NCBI RefSeq assembly: GCF_000276665.1
Contig: NW_004955476.1
Location: forward strand, 11,738,581 to 11,802,580
From: Chinchilla lanigera
Taxonomy: Eukaryota; Chordata; Mammalia; Rodentia; Chinchillidae
Length of the DNA: 64,000 bases
Direction of reading: 5' to 3'
Each line of letters starts with the position of its first letter. The first letter of the stretch is position 1. The translations under genes were made by a program, and so were the position numbers. The notes below the pieces were generated by a model. The model ran no database searches and had not been told where the DNA came from. It worked only from the letters and a program-made list of their open reading frames with translations. Shown piece after piece: positions 42,029-64,000 of the stretch.

Positions 42029-42113
42029 GAGAATCTTAAAGTAGCTCTGCATGACAATGTTGCTGCTGACATCCCAAGATTTAAGGCTCACTTTTGAAGT
42101 CTGCCACTTCCTC

Positions 42114-42172
42114 CTCAAAAAAGAACCTTAATGAACTGTCCTGGGCCAGCTCCATTAAGGTTCTTTTTTGAG
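42114..42172. repeat. Perfect 20-bp inverted repeat upstream of COX8B
   Basis: CTCAAAAAAGAACCTTAATG at 42114-42133 and its exact reverse complement at 42153-42172, separated by 19 bases that contain CTGGGCCAG. It lies about 155 bases upstream of the COX8B TATA box. Origin unknown. Confidence 0.95.
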
Positions 42173-42306
42173 AGTAGGACCCTATCCACAAAACCTACTG
42201 CAAGGGGTTTGGAGCCCCGCAGGGTTATGAGAGGGCCAATTTGCTGGGCTTGCCATCTCTCAGTTCCAAGCCTATGTACTTTCTGCCAAGCCCCGTGACG
42301 AGAGGA

Positions 42307-42336
42307 CAGCTGCAGCTCCCCTTCTAGCTATAAAAA
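42307..42336 (+). promoter_or_regulatory. COX8B promoter: E-box and TATA box
   Basis: CAGCTG E-box at about 42309 and TATAAAAA at 42329-42336, some 63-70 bases before the ATG. CAGCTG E-boxes are typical MyoD-family sites, and COX8B is a heart/skeletal-muscle isoform, so muscle control is plausible. Confidence 0.65.
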
Positions 42337-42398
42337 ACCCCAGCGCCCAGTCAAGCAGAACATACTCAGGACACTCAGGAAGGGGCTCAGGTTGAGCC

Positions 42399-43503
42399 AT
42401 GCTGAGGTTGGGCCCTGTCACGCAGCTGCTCCAAGCACCCTTCAAGTACTGGGTGGTTTCCAAGGCCCACATCTCTGCCAAGCCAGCCAGAACCCCCACT
42501 TCCCCTATGGTAAGTGATCTGGAGAAGGCAGCAACTGTTCAGGGTTTGGGACAAGTCCAGGCTGGGAGAGGGAGGTGGCTGTGGGCCTGGGTCAGCTGAG
42601 TCTGATGGCTGGGAAAGGGGTCCTAATGGCATCACCCACGTGCCAGGCTCCTGAGGCAGCCACAGTGGGGCTCTGAGTACTCTGCTCCCCAGGCCTGTCA
42701 CCTCCGATAAAAGGCGGTGGTGACCCTGAGCACAGTGGGCCTGTCACTCAGCTTCCCTGACATGGCAGTAGGACTGCTGAGGGGCAGGAGAGATGTAAAC
42801 TTAAGTCCAGGTCAGCAGAAGTATGCCTCTCTTTTAAGTGTAAACTATTATCTACAAGGTTATTTGCCAAAGGCCATTCAGCTTAGATCAAAATCCAGAC
42901 TAAGATCGCTGTTCTAAGACATTTGCTCTTAAACCTCTGAGGCTGGAGCGACTGGGCTCTAACTAGGAGTTTTCAAGAGCTGTGAGTTTGCAACAGGAGT
43001 GGTGGTACATGCCTGTAATCCCAGGACTGTAATCTCAAGACTTGGGAGTCTTGAGGCTGAGATGGGAGGATCGTTGCGAGTTTGACACCAGCCTGCGCTA
43101 AAAAGTGAGCTCAAGGTTAGCTCAAACTGCATAAAGAGAACCTGTCTCAAAAATTAAGAAAAACAAAAAACAAAAAACTGAGTGGAACTGAGTGGAACAG
43201 ACTGGTACCTTGGACTATGGCCTGCTGAGGATGTGGGTTATGTCTCATGGCACCCTTAAACATATGGCTGCAGGAAACCAGGAGGCATGTGTTTATTTGG
43301 CTGAAGGCTCAGCTTAGCGGCACAATTTCTCTCCAGCTTGATATGTGCATCTGGTTAGGACTGAACCAGTGGATTCATGAATGCTTGCTTCTCTCCATCA
43401 GGAACAGGCAGTGGGGATCTCTGTCATGTTCATCACCTTCCTGGTTCCTGCGGGCTGGGTCTTGTCCCACCTGGAGAGCTACAAGAAGAGCTCTGTAGCA
43501 TGA
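42399..43503 (+). CDS. COX8B: Cytochrome c oxidase subunit 8B (heart/muscle isoform)
   Basis: Two exons, 42399-42509 and 43402-43503, phase 0, encode 70 residues including the transit peptide. It is a small single-helix subunit of complex IV in the inner mitochondrial membrane. Exon 1: basic, Leu-rich presequence, then KAHISAKPARTPTSP. Exon 2: EQAVGISVMF, a transmembrane helix and C-terminal SYKKSSVA. Length and the KPA-x-TPTSP motif match bovine and rodent COX8B rather than COX8A. The residue at the junction is Met; Lys is usual there. ATTAAA at 43544-43549 is the likely poly(A) signal. It converges on PSMD13: the two poly(A) signals are about 350 bases apart. All sites needed for expression look intact. 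Confidence 0.94.
42991..43170 (+). mobile_element. B1-like SINE in the COX8B intron
   Basis: GTGGTGGTACATGCCTGTAA, GAGGATCGTTGCGAGTTTG and CCTGTCTCAAAAATTAAG with an A-rich tail; contains a short internal duplication. Confidence 0.8.
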
Positions 43504-43543
43504 AGACCCCACAGACTCACAGGGCACAGCTCTGAAAGATAAC

Positions 43544-43549
43544 ATTAAA
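43544..43549 (+). terminator. COX8B poly(A) signal
   Basis: ATTAAA 41 bases after the stop codon. Confidence 0.7.
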
Positions 43550-43900
43550 CTTCCTTCCACATGCTGCTCTTGTTGATTCTTCCAGGTCCCCACTCCCAGC
43601 TGAGGGCCTGAGGGACCTCATATATACTCAGCACCAGACTGTCCCTTGGTTGGCTCACGCCGACACTGGGGCACACCAAGTGCCTATCTGAATTCTGTGA
43701 GGTGGCAAGGGTATAGATGCCTGTATCTGAGAAGGCACCTGAGTGGGCAAAAGGGGTGGCCAAGTGCTGGGTTCTGTCCTACTTCCCCGAGTGTGGTGGG
43801 AGGGGAGGGAAGGGGGCATCCCTAGATTCCAGCTCAGACACACGCTTGGCCTGGAAGCTAAGCCCAAGGACAGGCCCGTAGACAGGACAAAGCAAAGGCA

Positions 43901-43906
43901 TTTATT
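43901..43906 (-). terminator. PSMD13 poly(A) signal
   Basis: AATAAA on the minus strand, about 345 bases beyond the PSMD13 stop codon at 44250-44252. Confidence 0.65.
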
Positions 43907-44249
43907 ATAGGAACGTCCTTATACCACATTAGAAAAGATGTCCACACACATAGATGTGGATGAGGACCCTCCTTAGGGTGTGTCCTCTACAGAGTGGAGG
44001 ACATTCCTTCCTGGTCATGTTCTAACCCTCCCTCATTACCCAAGGCCACCACAGGCTATGAGACACTCCATAAAGGAACCTTTTGCCCGTATCCAGCCCC
44101 CATCAACAACAGTTCTGCTTTCAAAGCAAAAACAGCCCCTACTGCCACAAGGGTCCAACTCCCCAAGCCAATGCAGATCTCTGCTGATGAGAGTTTCATG
44201 GGCCACAGAAAGGCCTCTTGGGTGGGGCAGGGCTACAAGGCACCAGGCA

Positions 44250-56454
<12,205 letters not shown>

Positions 56455-59400
56455 ATGGCGCTGTGGGGCCAACGGGCTAGGTCGGCTCTACGGCTGTGGG
56501 GCCCGGGAGGTGAGCGGGGCGGGGCCCGGTTGGGGAAGGCCTGGGAAGGCCTGGGTTTTGCATCCCCTGCTGTTGCCGGTGTACGGAGGGGCGGGCAGCG
56601 GCCGGACGTGGGCTCCTGGTTCCTTTCCATCTTGGAGCTGCTACCATTGTAGCGCAGCCCTGTGCTAGGCTCTGGCAGTCCCTTGTGACATTTCATAGTT
56701 TACCATTCTCATGTTGAAATGGTTTCTGATCTGTAGTTTTCCCAAATAACAGTGTCACTACAGCCTTAATTGTTTGGATAGATCTCGCTTTTTGGATAAA
56801 TTTCTGGAACTGAGGTAAACGTTAAACGGCGTAGTTGACCTTCATAAAGGTTGTGCAGTTAATGCTGCCACTCGCAGGTGGTCACATCCGTCTGCACAGT
56901 TGTAACACCTAACCCCGGTGCTGAGGCTCAAACCCAGGGCCCTCCCTATGCTAGGCAAGCACTCTACTTCTGAGCGACACCCACAGCCTGGAGTCCTTAC
57001 ATAGGAACTCAGCGTCCATACGGAAAAAATCGTAGGTTCTGTAGTTATCAGGACACAAACGTCCTATAACGGGTGAACGTTTAAGTGAATAATGGTACAG
57101 TCTCCTGATTCGTGTTGAAGCGTGTAATGAAAAGATACTCATCTAGGTTACCTTCATTCAGCTCATACTCTGTGCTAGCCCCTGTTTGGGCGGTGGGGAT
57201 GGAGCAGTGACCAGGACACTTGTTTCCACGCAGTTTTGATATCATTAATTATCTGCACAACTGGCTGGCTGTCATTAAATCCTTGCTGCCACTCCTAACA
57301 CTGGAGCTGAGCAGTTGCCTGTGAGTGTGGGCAGTCTGCATTTCTACAGTTGGGAATTTCTTCTGCTCCTTGATTGTAGAGTTTGGGCTTGTTGTGCAGA
57401 TTCATCCTTTGTGTATCTTTGGACTGTCTCTCTGGACAGTGTCTCTCTTAGGTAACATCCATGCCTGTCTCAGGTCTTCTGCTCCCAGGAACTTTCATGC
57501 CATGTAGTATGTTCATTTAGTCGTACATTTGAAGTATGTTCTACATTTGATAAAACTTTGTTTGTTAGTGACTCACAACCATTTTACTTGAATAGATGAA
57601 TAAAAACTACTCTTCCAGTGTCTTATGTAATAACTAGCAATTAGTTGGCACTCAATAATGCTAATTTTTCTTTTGTTCCTTATGTATTTCTCAATGTTTT
57701 GCATTTAGTAGAACTCAAAATAATGTTTGGGTGAGGGTTGTGTGTGAATAGATGTTCTCAATGCTGTGTGAATAGGGTATTTAATAGGTGGAAGTTGAGG
57801 CTTTCCTTTTTTTATTCTTAATGATCTGACTAGTTTTTGTTAGAAAGCCCCTTTGGGGATTTCATCAACTTGACCTCAGAAGAAGGGGCTTTGCCTTGTA
57901 GGGTACCTTTGATGTGGCAGAGCCTTCTTAGAGCCTATGGTCATTTCTAAGTGTTCATGGAGAGGAAATGTTCCTCCCTGCTGTATATGTTTCCTGTACT
58001 TGCTGGTGAGAGGTTTCCAGGTATAGGTTCTTCCAAACAAGACTAAGAATTGAGGCTGGGGATGTAGTTCAGCAGTAGTACACTTGGCCTTCATCTCCAG
58101 TACCAAAAATCCACATCAGGGTGTTTCAGAGACTTGAGTTCCTTTTTGTGCCCTCAGCCCTGCATGGTACACCTGCTGTTGTCATGGGACACATCTTCCA
58201 GAGATGAATTCTTTGTATGGTGGGAGGAGTGACTACACATAGGGCTGCACAAGTTCTGTCCACTGATTTGCAGGCAGCAAAAAAAATCCATGAGTTTCAC
58301 TGTCATTGACTCAACATGGATGAGGCAGCTGTGTACTGCAGCTGCAGAGAGGGAAGGGATGACAGGAAGGAGCAGTGAGGCAGCACTATTGCCTTTCAGA
58401 TAAAGGCCAATGACTTCCCATGGAATTTAGCAAGGACGTGGCGTTTGATCCTGGCCTTGACCCTGGGAGATTAGGGCATTCTGAGGCAGGCAAAGGTCTT
58501 TTCAGGCAGAGTATACTGAATGATGAAAAGGCTGTTTGGGAACACTAGGGTTTAGGACAGGGCAACCTTTTCTTTGGGTGAAACAAGGGGTACACAAGAG
58601 GAAGTAATGGGGTTAAAACTATCACTGGGATGGGATGTGCTGTAATAAGACATTGGAATGTTGTGGGGAACAGAGAGCTTTGAGGGAATCTGTGGCAGCA
58701 GGGTGTAAAGTAGATATTTCAAGAGATTTTGCAGTGTTGGTTTTGTAAGGAGCAAAGAAAAAGAAGTGCAATCACTGCATTAGGATCATACTCCTAGAAG
58801 ACATGTTCTGAATTGTCCTGATATAGCTAAAGATGTGCTTTTAGTATCTTTATTTCTGATGGGTAAAAGAAATATTCTTAATTGCCTGCTCCTCATCCCC
58901 ACCCCTCACTCTCACCCCTCATCCCTCACCCTTCCCTCTCAGGAGACAGGGTTTCACTATGTAGTTAAGGCTGGCCTTGAATTTACTATGTAGTCCAGGC
59001 TGGCCCCAAACACAGCAATCCTACTGCCTCAACCTCCTGAGTGCTAGGGTTACAGGTGTGTGCCTTGTAGTTTAGTTGCCTATACCTGGTTTAGTTGCCT
59101 CTTTTATGTCTGTGTTAGCTTTACAGTAGTCTTTTATTTAAGGAGTTGTTCGATTGATTCTTGAATCATTTTTCCCATCAGAGTGGAAGGTTCCATGTGG
59201 CAGACAGAGATTCTGTCAAGGATGGTCATCAAGGGCCATCTGATGCAAGAATGGGCCTCGGGTTTGTATCTTCTGGGGGTGTGAAAGGCACCAGAGCCGG
59301 GGTGGGGGGTCTGACTGCCCTGAACTCAGCAGGTCACCAGGGTGATGGAGACATGTAGCTTGGTGAGATGCCAAGAAGGTCCTAAAAGGTGAGACTGTGG

Positions 59401-62400
59401 GTCCAGGAGGCCTTCAAGGGCCACAGGAAGCTGTAGTGCCTTGTGCTTCTCGGCCTACAGCCTTCAGAGGGGTATTTTCAGGTGCTGCTGTAGACTGATG
59501 TTCTGTATTACTTTTATTTTCTTCCTCCTGCTCTCCCAGCCTGTGGCCTCAGTTTTGTTTTGTGTGTGTGTTTTGCATTCCTTTCCTGTAAATGACTATT
59601 TCATACTCCTAATCTTGGCTCCCAGCTTCTGGAGGTGACCTGAGTGCTACCTGTGCCCCTGGCCTTACCTCACCATATAATGTTGGCAACTGAGTAAAAT
59701 GTGTTTCAAATCAGCTACAGACACTGAAGATGCTGTAGCAATTTGACTCAGCTGTCAGAGAGTGAGTGTTTCCAAAATGGTTTCGAGAGCTCAGCTTTTA
59801 TCCCTACAAGGTTTAAAGTTTGAGAATTTTAATTTTCTTCAGATGTCACTGAATATTTATACACATCCCGGGTACATGAGGGTGTGGAGCTCTGCTGAGA
59901 ATGTGCCCAGATTCTCTTCAAAGGGATGTTCAGGACACTGGCTTGGCCCTTTGGTCTTGGACCTTATTCTCCACGGTACTGGTCTTTGATGGCAGAACTG
60001 TGAAGTCCCACTTCCCTGAGTTACACAGTGCCCAATAACCAGAATTTTTTGCCTTCAGGTAAGTCTTCATTTCTGATTCAAGGCTGCTTTCTGCTTTAGC
60101 AAGTAGTTATCATGATGAGAAAAGTGGTTATTGTGGGAGACTAAAGTGCATTCCTGTTCTCAGTGATAGGAAGGGTAAGACCATGCTGTTGTTGCTGGCA
60201 CAAGACTAACTGTCAGCTGCTTGTTTTTTTTCCTTTGTGCTTGCTGTCAGTATTGCAGGTGGCAGAAGGTGCATATCTAATTCTGTGAGTGCTTCAGGCA
60301 TTTTTGGAAGCAGAGGCAGCAGTGAGAAGAAGTTTTCTCTGCAGGATGTAGCGGAGCTGATTCGAACAAGAGCCTGCCAGAGAGTGGTGGTCATGGTGGG
60401 CGCCGGGATCAGCACACCCAGTGGCATTCCAGACTTCAGGTACCTCTGTGGTCCCCAGCCATTGCCACTTCCTTGCCCTCTCAGGAAGGGCTCAGATCTC
60501 TTTTCTCTCTGCAGATCTCCAGGGAGTGGCCTCTACAGCAACCTCCTGCAGTATGACATCCCATACCCCGAGGCCATTTTTGAACTTGAATATTTCTTTC
60601 ACAACCCCAAGCCCTTTTTCACTTTGGCCAAACAGCTGTACCCTGGGAACTATCAACCCAACATTACTCACTACTTCTTCCGGCTGCTCCATGACAAGGG
60701 CCTGCTTCTGCGGCTGTACACCCAGAACATTGATGGACTTGAAAGAGGTGAGCCCTCTGTCCCCATTGTATGTTCTCTGCCTGTGTCACCAATATACAAC
60801 TTTGTAGGTAGGGCTGGGCTTATTGCTTACACCTCATACTTGAGGCCATTTTGACTCAACCTTTGCCTCTGAGTGTTCAAGTCTACATTTATTTATTTAT
60901 TTATTTGTTTGTTTTTTGTCTTCTTCAGACAGGGTCTCGCTATGCAGTTCATGCTGGGCTTGAGTTCACTTTGTAGCACGTGGTCTCAAACTTGCAATGA
61001 TCCTCCTGCCTCACCCTTCCAAGTGCTGGGATTATAGATGTGTGCCACCATGCCCGGCTTAAAAGCAATTCTATTTTTTTTTTTTTTTTTTTTGGTACTT
61101 GGAGTTGAACTCACGATTTCATGCTTTATAGGCAGGTGCTATGCCGCTGAACTATATCCCCAGCCCCAAGTCTACTTTTAGACCTCCTTGTGGGCTTTTT
61201 TCCTGCAAACTTGCTGGGCAATGGTTTTAGGGCAGAACTAAAGTTGGCATTGTTTTGCTGACCTGGTATGATGATGTCTTATTTTTTCTTCTTTTAAGAA
61301 ATATACTGAGCAGCTGGGTATGGTGGTGCATGCCTGTAATTCCAGCACTTAGGAGGCTGAGGCAGGAGGATTGCTGTGTGTTCAAGGCAAACCTGGGCTA
61401 CATAGTGAGTTCAAGGCCAGTCTGAACTATGTAGTGAGACTCAGTCTCAGACACCAAAAAAAAGAAGAGAGAAATATATATAGCAAATAAAAATAGTGCA
61501 AAGAACCTTCATGTGTTCTTGCTGTGTGCATTACTGATACATAGATAGCCAGCACTTATTCATCTGTGTTTCCTAATCTTCTCTTTCATCCTTAGACTGT
61601 TTTTGAGCAGATCAGTGGGTATCTCAAATATAAATTCTTGAAAACCCAGCTCACTACTCTTACCACACTAAAGAGTCACTGTACCTCAGTGTTGTACAAC
61701 TCAGGCTAAGATGGCCTCTTGGCTGCATCCACATCACATGGTGACCATAAGCTGCATTCATTATGGTACTGGCCAGGGTAGGCATCTAGGAAATGTTTGC
61801 TGGGGCCTCACTTAATGTACAGTGACATGGACAGGGTTGAGCTGTCAAAGCCATTACCCCTGCCAGTCTACAGAGGTGCCATGATCTCAGAGAGCTTGTC
61901 CTGGAGCATGTTTCATATGAGAAGGAATCCATACCTGAGAACACCAAGGCAGCAGGGGACCTTCCAAGGGACAGAAAGGAAGGCCATAGAAGGAGGTGGG
62001 AACTGCTTGGCCAAGAGCTCCAGGGCTGTAGTTAGTACACTGACCAGGGTATGGGAATCTACCTGCAGCCTTTGAGAATCAGATAGTAGTCATGGATAAC
62101 ACTTATGAGATACCACTTTTTGTCTGTCAACCAGCAATTTTTTGGAAATTTATGGTATTTGTATACTCATTTTTACTTGGTATCTGTAGAATAGAACTAT
62201 GTGTTGCTAGGTGTTAGACATAATTTCATTTGAACTTATATCAAATGGATTTTTGTCTTGAATTTTAAAAGATTTGTTTTAGTGTAGCTTGCTCCCCACT
62301 GGGAGCCTCTGCCCTTGTGTATCATCCTGATGGGTAGAAAGTTGTGTATTGGTGACACAGGCTCTACTGAGGAGCTGGAGTCCCTCCCAGGAGGCTTGCC

Positions 62401-62573
62401 ACACTCAAAAGTTGTGTCTGGGCTTGCATGGCCCCAGGAGGCTATAATACTTAGTTTTGGTTTGAATTTCAGTGTCTGGGATCCCTGTTTCAAAGCTGGT
62501 TGAAGCTCATGGAACCTTTGCCTCAGCCACCTGCACCATCTGTCGAAGATCCTTCCCAGAGAAGGACTTGTGG
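56455..62573 (+). CDS. SIRT3: SIRT3 mitochondrial NAD-dependent deacetylase, 5' part
   Basis: Partial: the window ends before the remaining exons. Exons: 56455-56509, 60259-60439, 60515-60747, 62473-62573, continuous in phase for 190 codons. SIRT3 deacetylates matrix enzymes using NAD+. Visible: basic N terminus ([18 protein letters not shown], presequence-like), Rossmann GAGIS at 66-70, [15 protein letters not shown] cofactor loop, TQNIDGLE, catalytic His in VEAHGTF (residue 169), and the first zinc pair Cys177-x2-Cys180. The exon 1 to 2 junction is placed at ATTGCAG/GTGG by phase and gives a sequence like mouse SIRT3. An earlier AG at 60250 gives the wrong phase. The reading frame is open upstream to ATGs at 56299 and 56236, so longer N-terminal forms are possible. 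The next exon (with the second zinc pair) was not found by 64000. Confidence 0.93.
56905..56992 (-). mobile_element. Old ID-like SINE, antisense
   Basis: CCCGGTGCTGAGGCTCAAAC ... GCTAGGCAAGCACTCTAC ... CCCACAGCC: antisense tRNA-derived element, diverged. SIRT3 intron 1. Confidence 0.6.
58050..58112 (+). mobile_element. Old ID-like SINE fragment
   Basis: GAGGCTGGGGATGTAGTTCA ... CATCTCCAGTACCAAAAA; internally deleted. SIRT3 intron 1. Confidence 0.6.
58938..59070 (-). mobile_element. B1-like SINE, antisense
   Basis: TCAGGAGACAGGGTTTCACT ... GTCCAGGCTGGCC ... GAGTGCTAGGGTTACAGG. SIRT3 intron 1. Confidence 0.8.
60885..61062 (-). mobile_element. B1-like SINE, antisense, with (TTTA)n end
   Basis: (TTTA)n/(TTTG)n then CAGACAGGGTCTCGCTATGC ... 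AAGTGCTGGGATTATAGATG ... CACCATGCCCGGC. SIRT3 intron 3. Confidence 0.88.
61073..61167 (-). mobile_element. ID SINE, antisense
   Basis: Poly(T), GGTACTTGGAGTTGAACTCA, then CCGCTGAACTATATCCCCAG; directly after a B1. SIRT3 intron 3. Confidence 0.85.
61314..61485 (+). mobile_element. B1-like SINE
   Basis: GCTGGGTATGGTGGTGCATG ... GGAGGCTGAGGCAGGAGGAT ... ATGTAGTGAGACTCAGTCTC. SIRT3 intron 3. Confidence 0.88.
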
Positions 62574-63110
62574 GTGAGTTACCCCACTGAGGTTTCCTCT
62601 CTTCTGCAGTTCTTGGTAGAAGCAGTCTGTGAATGTGGTATTGTGTGTCATGTTGGAAAGGCAACAGAACAATATTGGTGTGACTATAGTTCTCTTTATT
62701 TTTAGTTTAGAAAAGTAACACATGCAATGAGAGCAAATCTCCCTTTAGCCAGTTTCTATTGCCAACCTTCAGCAATTTGGTGTGTAGTATTCCAGGCCTT
62801 TATCTGTAAGCACACACTGTATCTGTGTACAGATACTTGATTTCAGAGATAGAATCATAAAGAACTCATTATTCTGTGATTGATTTTTTCCTGCACAGAG
62901 CTTCACAGGTGTGTTCTACAGTTTTTCTCACTGTTTTTATTAATTGTAGAGGATCATAGTTAGCCATTTAAATATTATGGGGCATATTATGATTTTTTGA
63001 TGTAATTTTTACTATTTACCCATTTATACAAACAATCACAATTTTTTGAATTTTTGCTTGAAATTTATATGTATAACCTAGAAAAATTAAATAAAGACAA
63101 GTTTGAAGAG

Positions 63111-63191
63111 GGTGCTGGGGATATAGCTCAGTGGCACAGTGTCTGCCTGGCAAACACAAGGTTCTGAGATCAATTCCCAGTACAAAAAAAA
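63111..63191 (+). mobile_element. ID SINE with target duplication
   Basis: GGTGCTGGGGATATAGCTCA ... CAATTCCCAGTAC plus A's. AAGTTTGAAGAG lies at 63099-63110 and 63192-63203. Confidence 0.88.
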
Positions 63192-63199
63192 AAGTTTGA

Positions 63200-64000
63200 A
63201 GAGACAAAATTTTATCATGCTCCATTATTATGGGCATTCCAAGAATAGAACGGTAAAACACACTCAGCCACCTTATCTTTAACAAGGGAGCCAAACATGT
63301 TCACTGGAAGAAAGATAGCCTTTTTAATAAATGGTGCTGGAAAAACTGACTTTCCACATGCAAAAGACTAAAACTAGACCCATGTCTATCACCATGCACT
63401 AAAGTCAGAATGAATTAAAGATCTAAATATTAAAACAGAAACACTAAATCTACTGGAAGAGAAAGTAGGTAGAAATCGTGAAGACATTGGGGTAGGCACA
63501 GAGTGCGTGAACAAAAACCAAACTGCATGGGAAATACTTCAAAGAATCAACAACTGGGATCTCATCTTATTGAAAAGTTTTTGCACATCAAAAGAAATCA
63601 CTAACAGAGTACACAGAAAACCCGTGAATTGGAAAAAATTTTAGCCCACTGTCCCTCAGACAAAGGACTTATATCTAGAACATACAAAGAATTGAAAAAA
63701 AATCAGGCCCCCAAAATTCAAAGACCAAATCTAAAAATGGGCATCTGAGATAAATACATACTTCTCAGATGAAGAAATACAAATGGCAAATAAATATATG
63801 AAAAAATGTTCAACATCATTGGTTATTTGAGAAATGAAAATTAAAACAACACTGAGATTCCATATCACCCCAGAAAGAATGGCTATCCTCAAGAAATCAA
63901 CCAATAACAAATACTGGAGAGGCTGCGGAGAAAGGGGAACCCTTCTGCATTGCTGGTGGGAGTGTAGATTGGTGAAACCACTGTGGAAATCAGTGTGGAG
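63200..64000 (+). mobile_element. L1 ORF2 C-terminal / 3' region
   Basis: AATGGTGCTGGAAAAACTGA, GGAAATACTTCAAAGAATCAAC, TGCACATCAAAAGAAATCAC and CTGGAGAGGCTGCGGAGAAA appear in the order of L1 ORF2. Frame is broken by stops. It runs off the right edge, within or after SIRT3 intron 4. Confidence 0.85.

Noticed and set aside
62574..64000. Remaining SIRT3 exons
   Set aside because: I searched for the second zinc Cys pair and the FFGE motif downstream of 62573; only intron-like sequence, an ID SINE and L1 are present.

Overview
The window is mammalian nuclear DNA, most likely from a non-murid rodent. It has spliced genes with GT/AG introns, many tRNA-derived ID SINEs with A-tails, 7SL-derived B1-like SINEs, B1-ID composites and L1 fragments. 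I could not settle the species; the ID consensus and missing B2/B4-type elements argue against mouse and rat. The gene order matches the human 11p15.5 / mouse distal chr 7 block, inverted relative to the usual human view: IFITM2/3-type gene (-), IFITM5 (+), PGGHG (-), NLRP6 (-, broken), COX8B (+), PSMD13 (-), SIRT3 (+, running off the right edge).

Region by region. 1-1000 holds a decayed class I endogenous retrovirus piece. 2905-4100 is a two-exon antiviral IFITM gene with a perfect ISRE just upstream. 7100-8410 is IFITM5, with the 5' leader context of the human osteogenesis imperfecta V mutation conserved. 11416-15407 is a complete 13-exon PGGHG (694 codons) whose three catalytic acids fall at the same residue numbers as in the human enzyme. 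17537-22442 is NLRP6 with nonsense codons and frameshifts throughout, so a unitary pseudogene. 22450-42300 is gene-free: L1 pieces, SINEs and a cap-to-poly(A) retrocopy of a betaretrovirus-like RNA with an 11-bp target duplication. 42399-43503 is an intact COX8B (70 codons), a gene that is non-functional in humans. 43901-56182 is the complete 13-exon PSMD13 (376 codons), whose introns carry a mariner relic, a tailless 5S rRNA retropseudogene and several SINEs. 56455-62573 holds the first four coding exons of SIRT3, head to head with PSMD13 across a 272-bp promoter with ETS-type sites.

The genes do not form one pathway; this is a conserved block. IFITM genes restrict membrane fusion (IFITM2/3) or act in bone (IFITM5). 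PGGHG removes glucose from collagen hydroxylysine disaccharides. NLRP6 is an intestinal inflammasome/antiviral sensor, here apparently lost. COX8B and SIRT3 are mitochondrial, and PSMD13 is a 26S proteasome lid subunit. Exon boundaries below were placed by hand from splice consensus, reading phase and remembered family sequence; no alignment was run.
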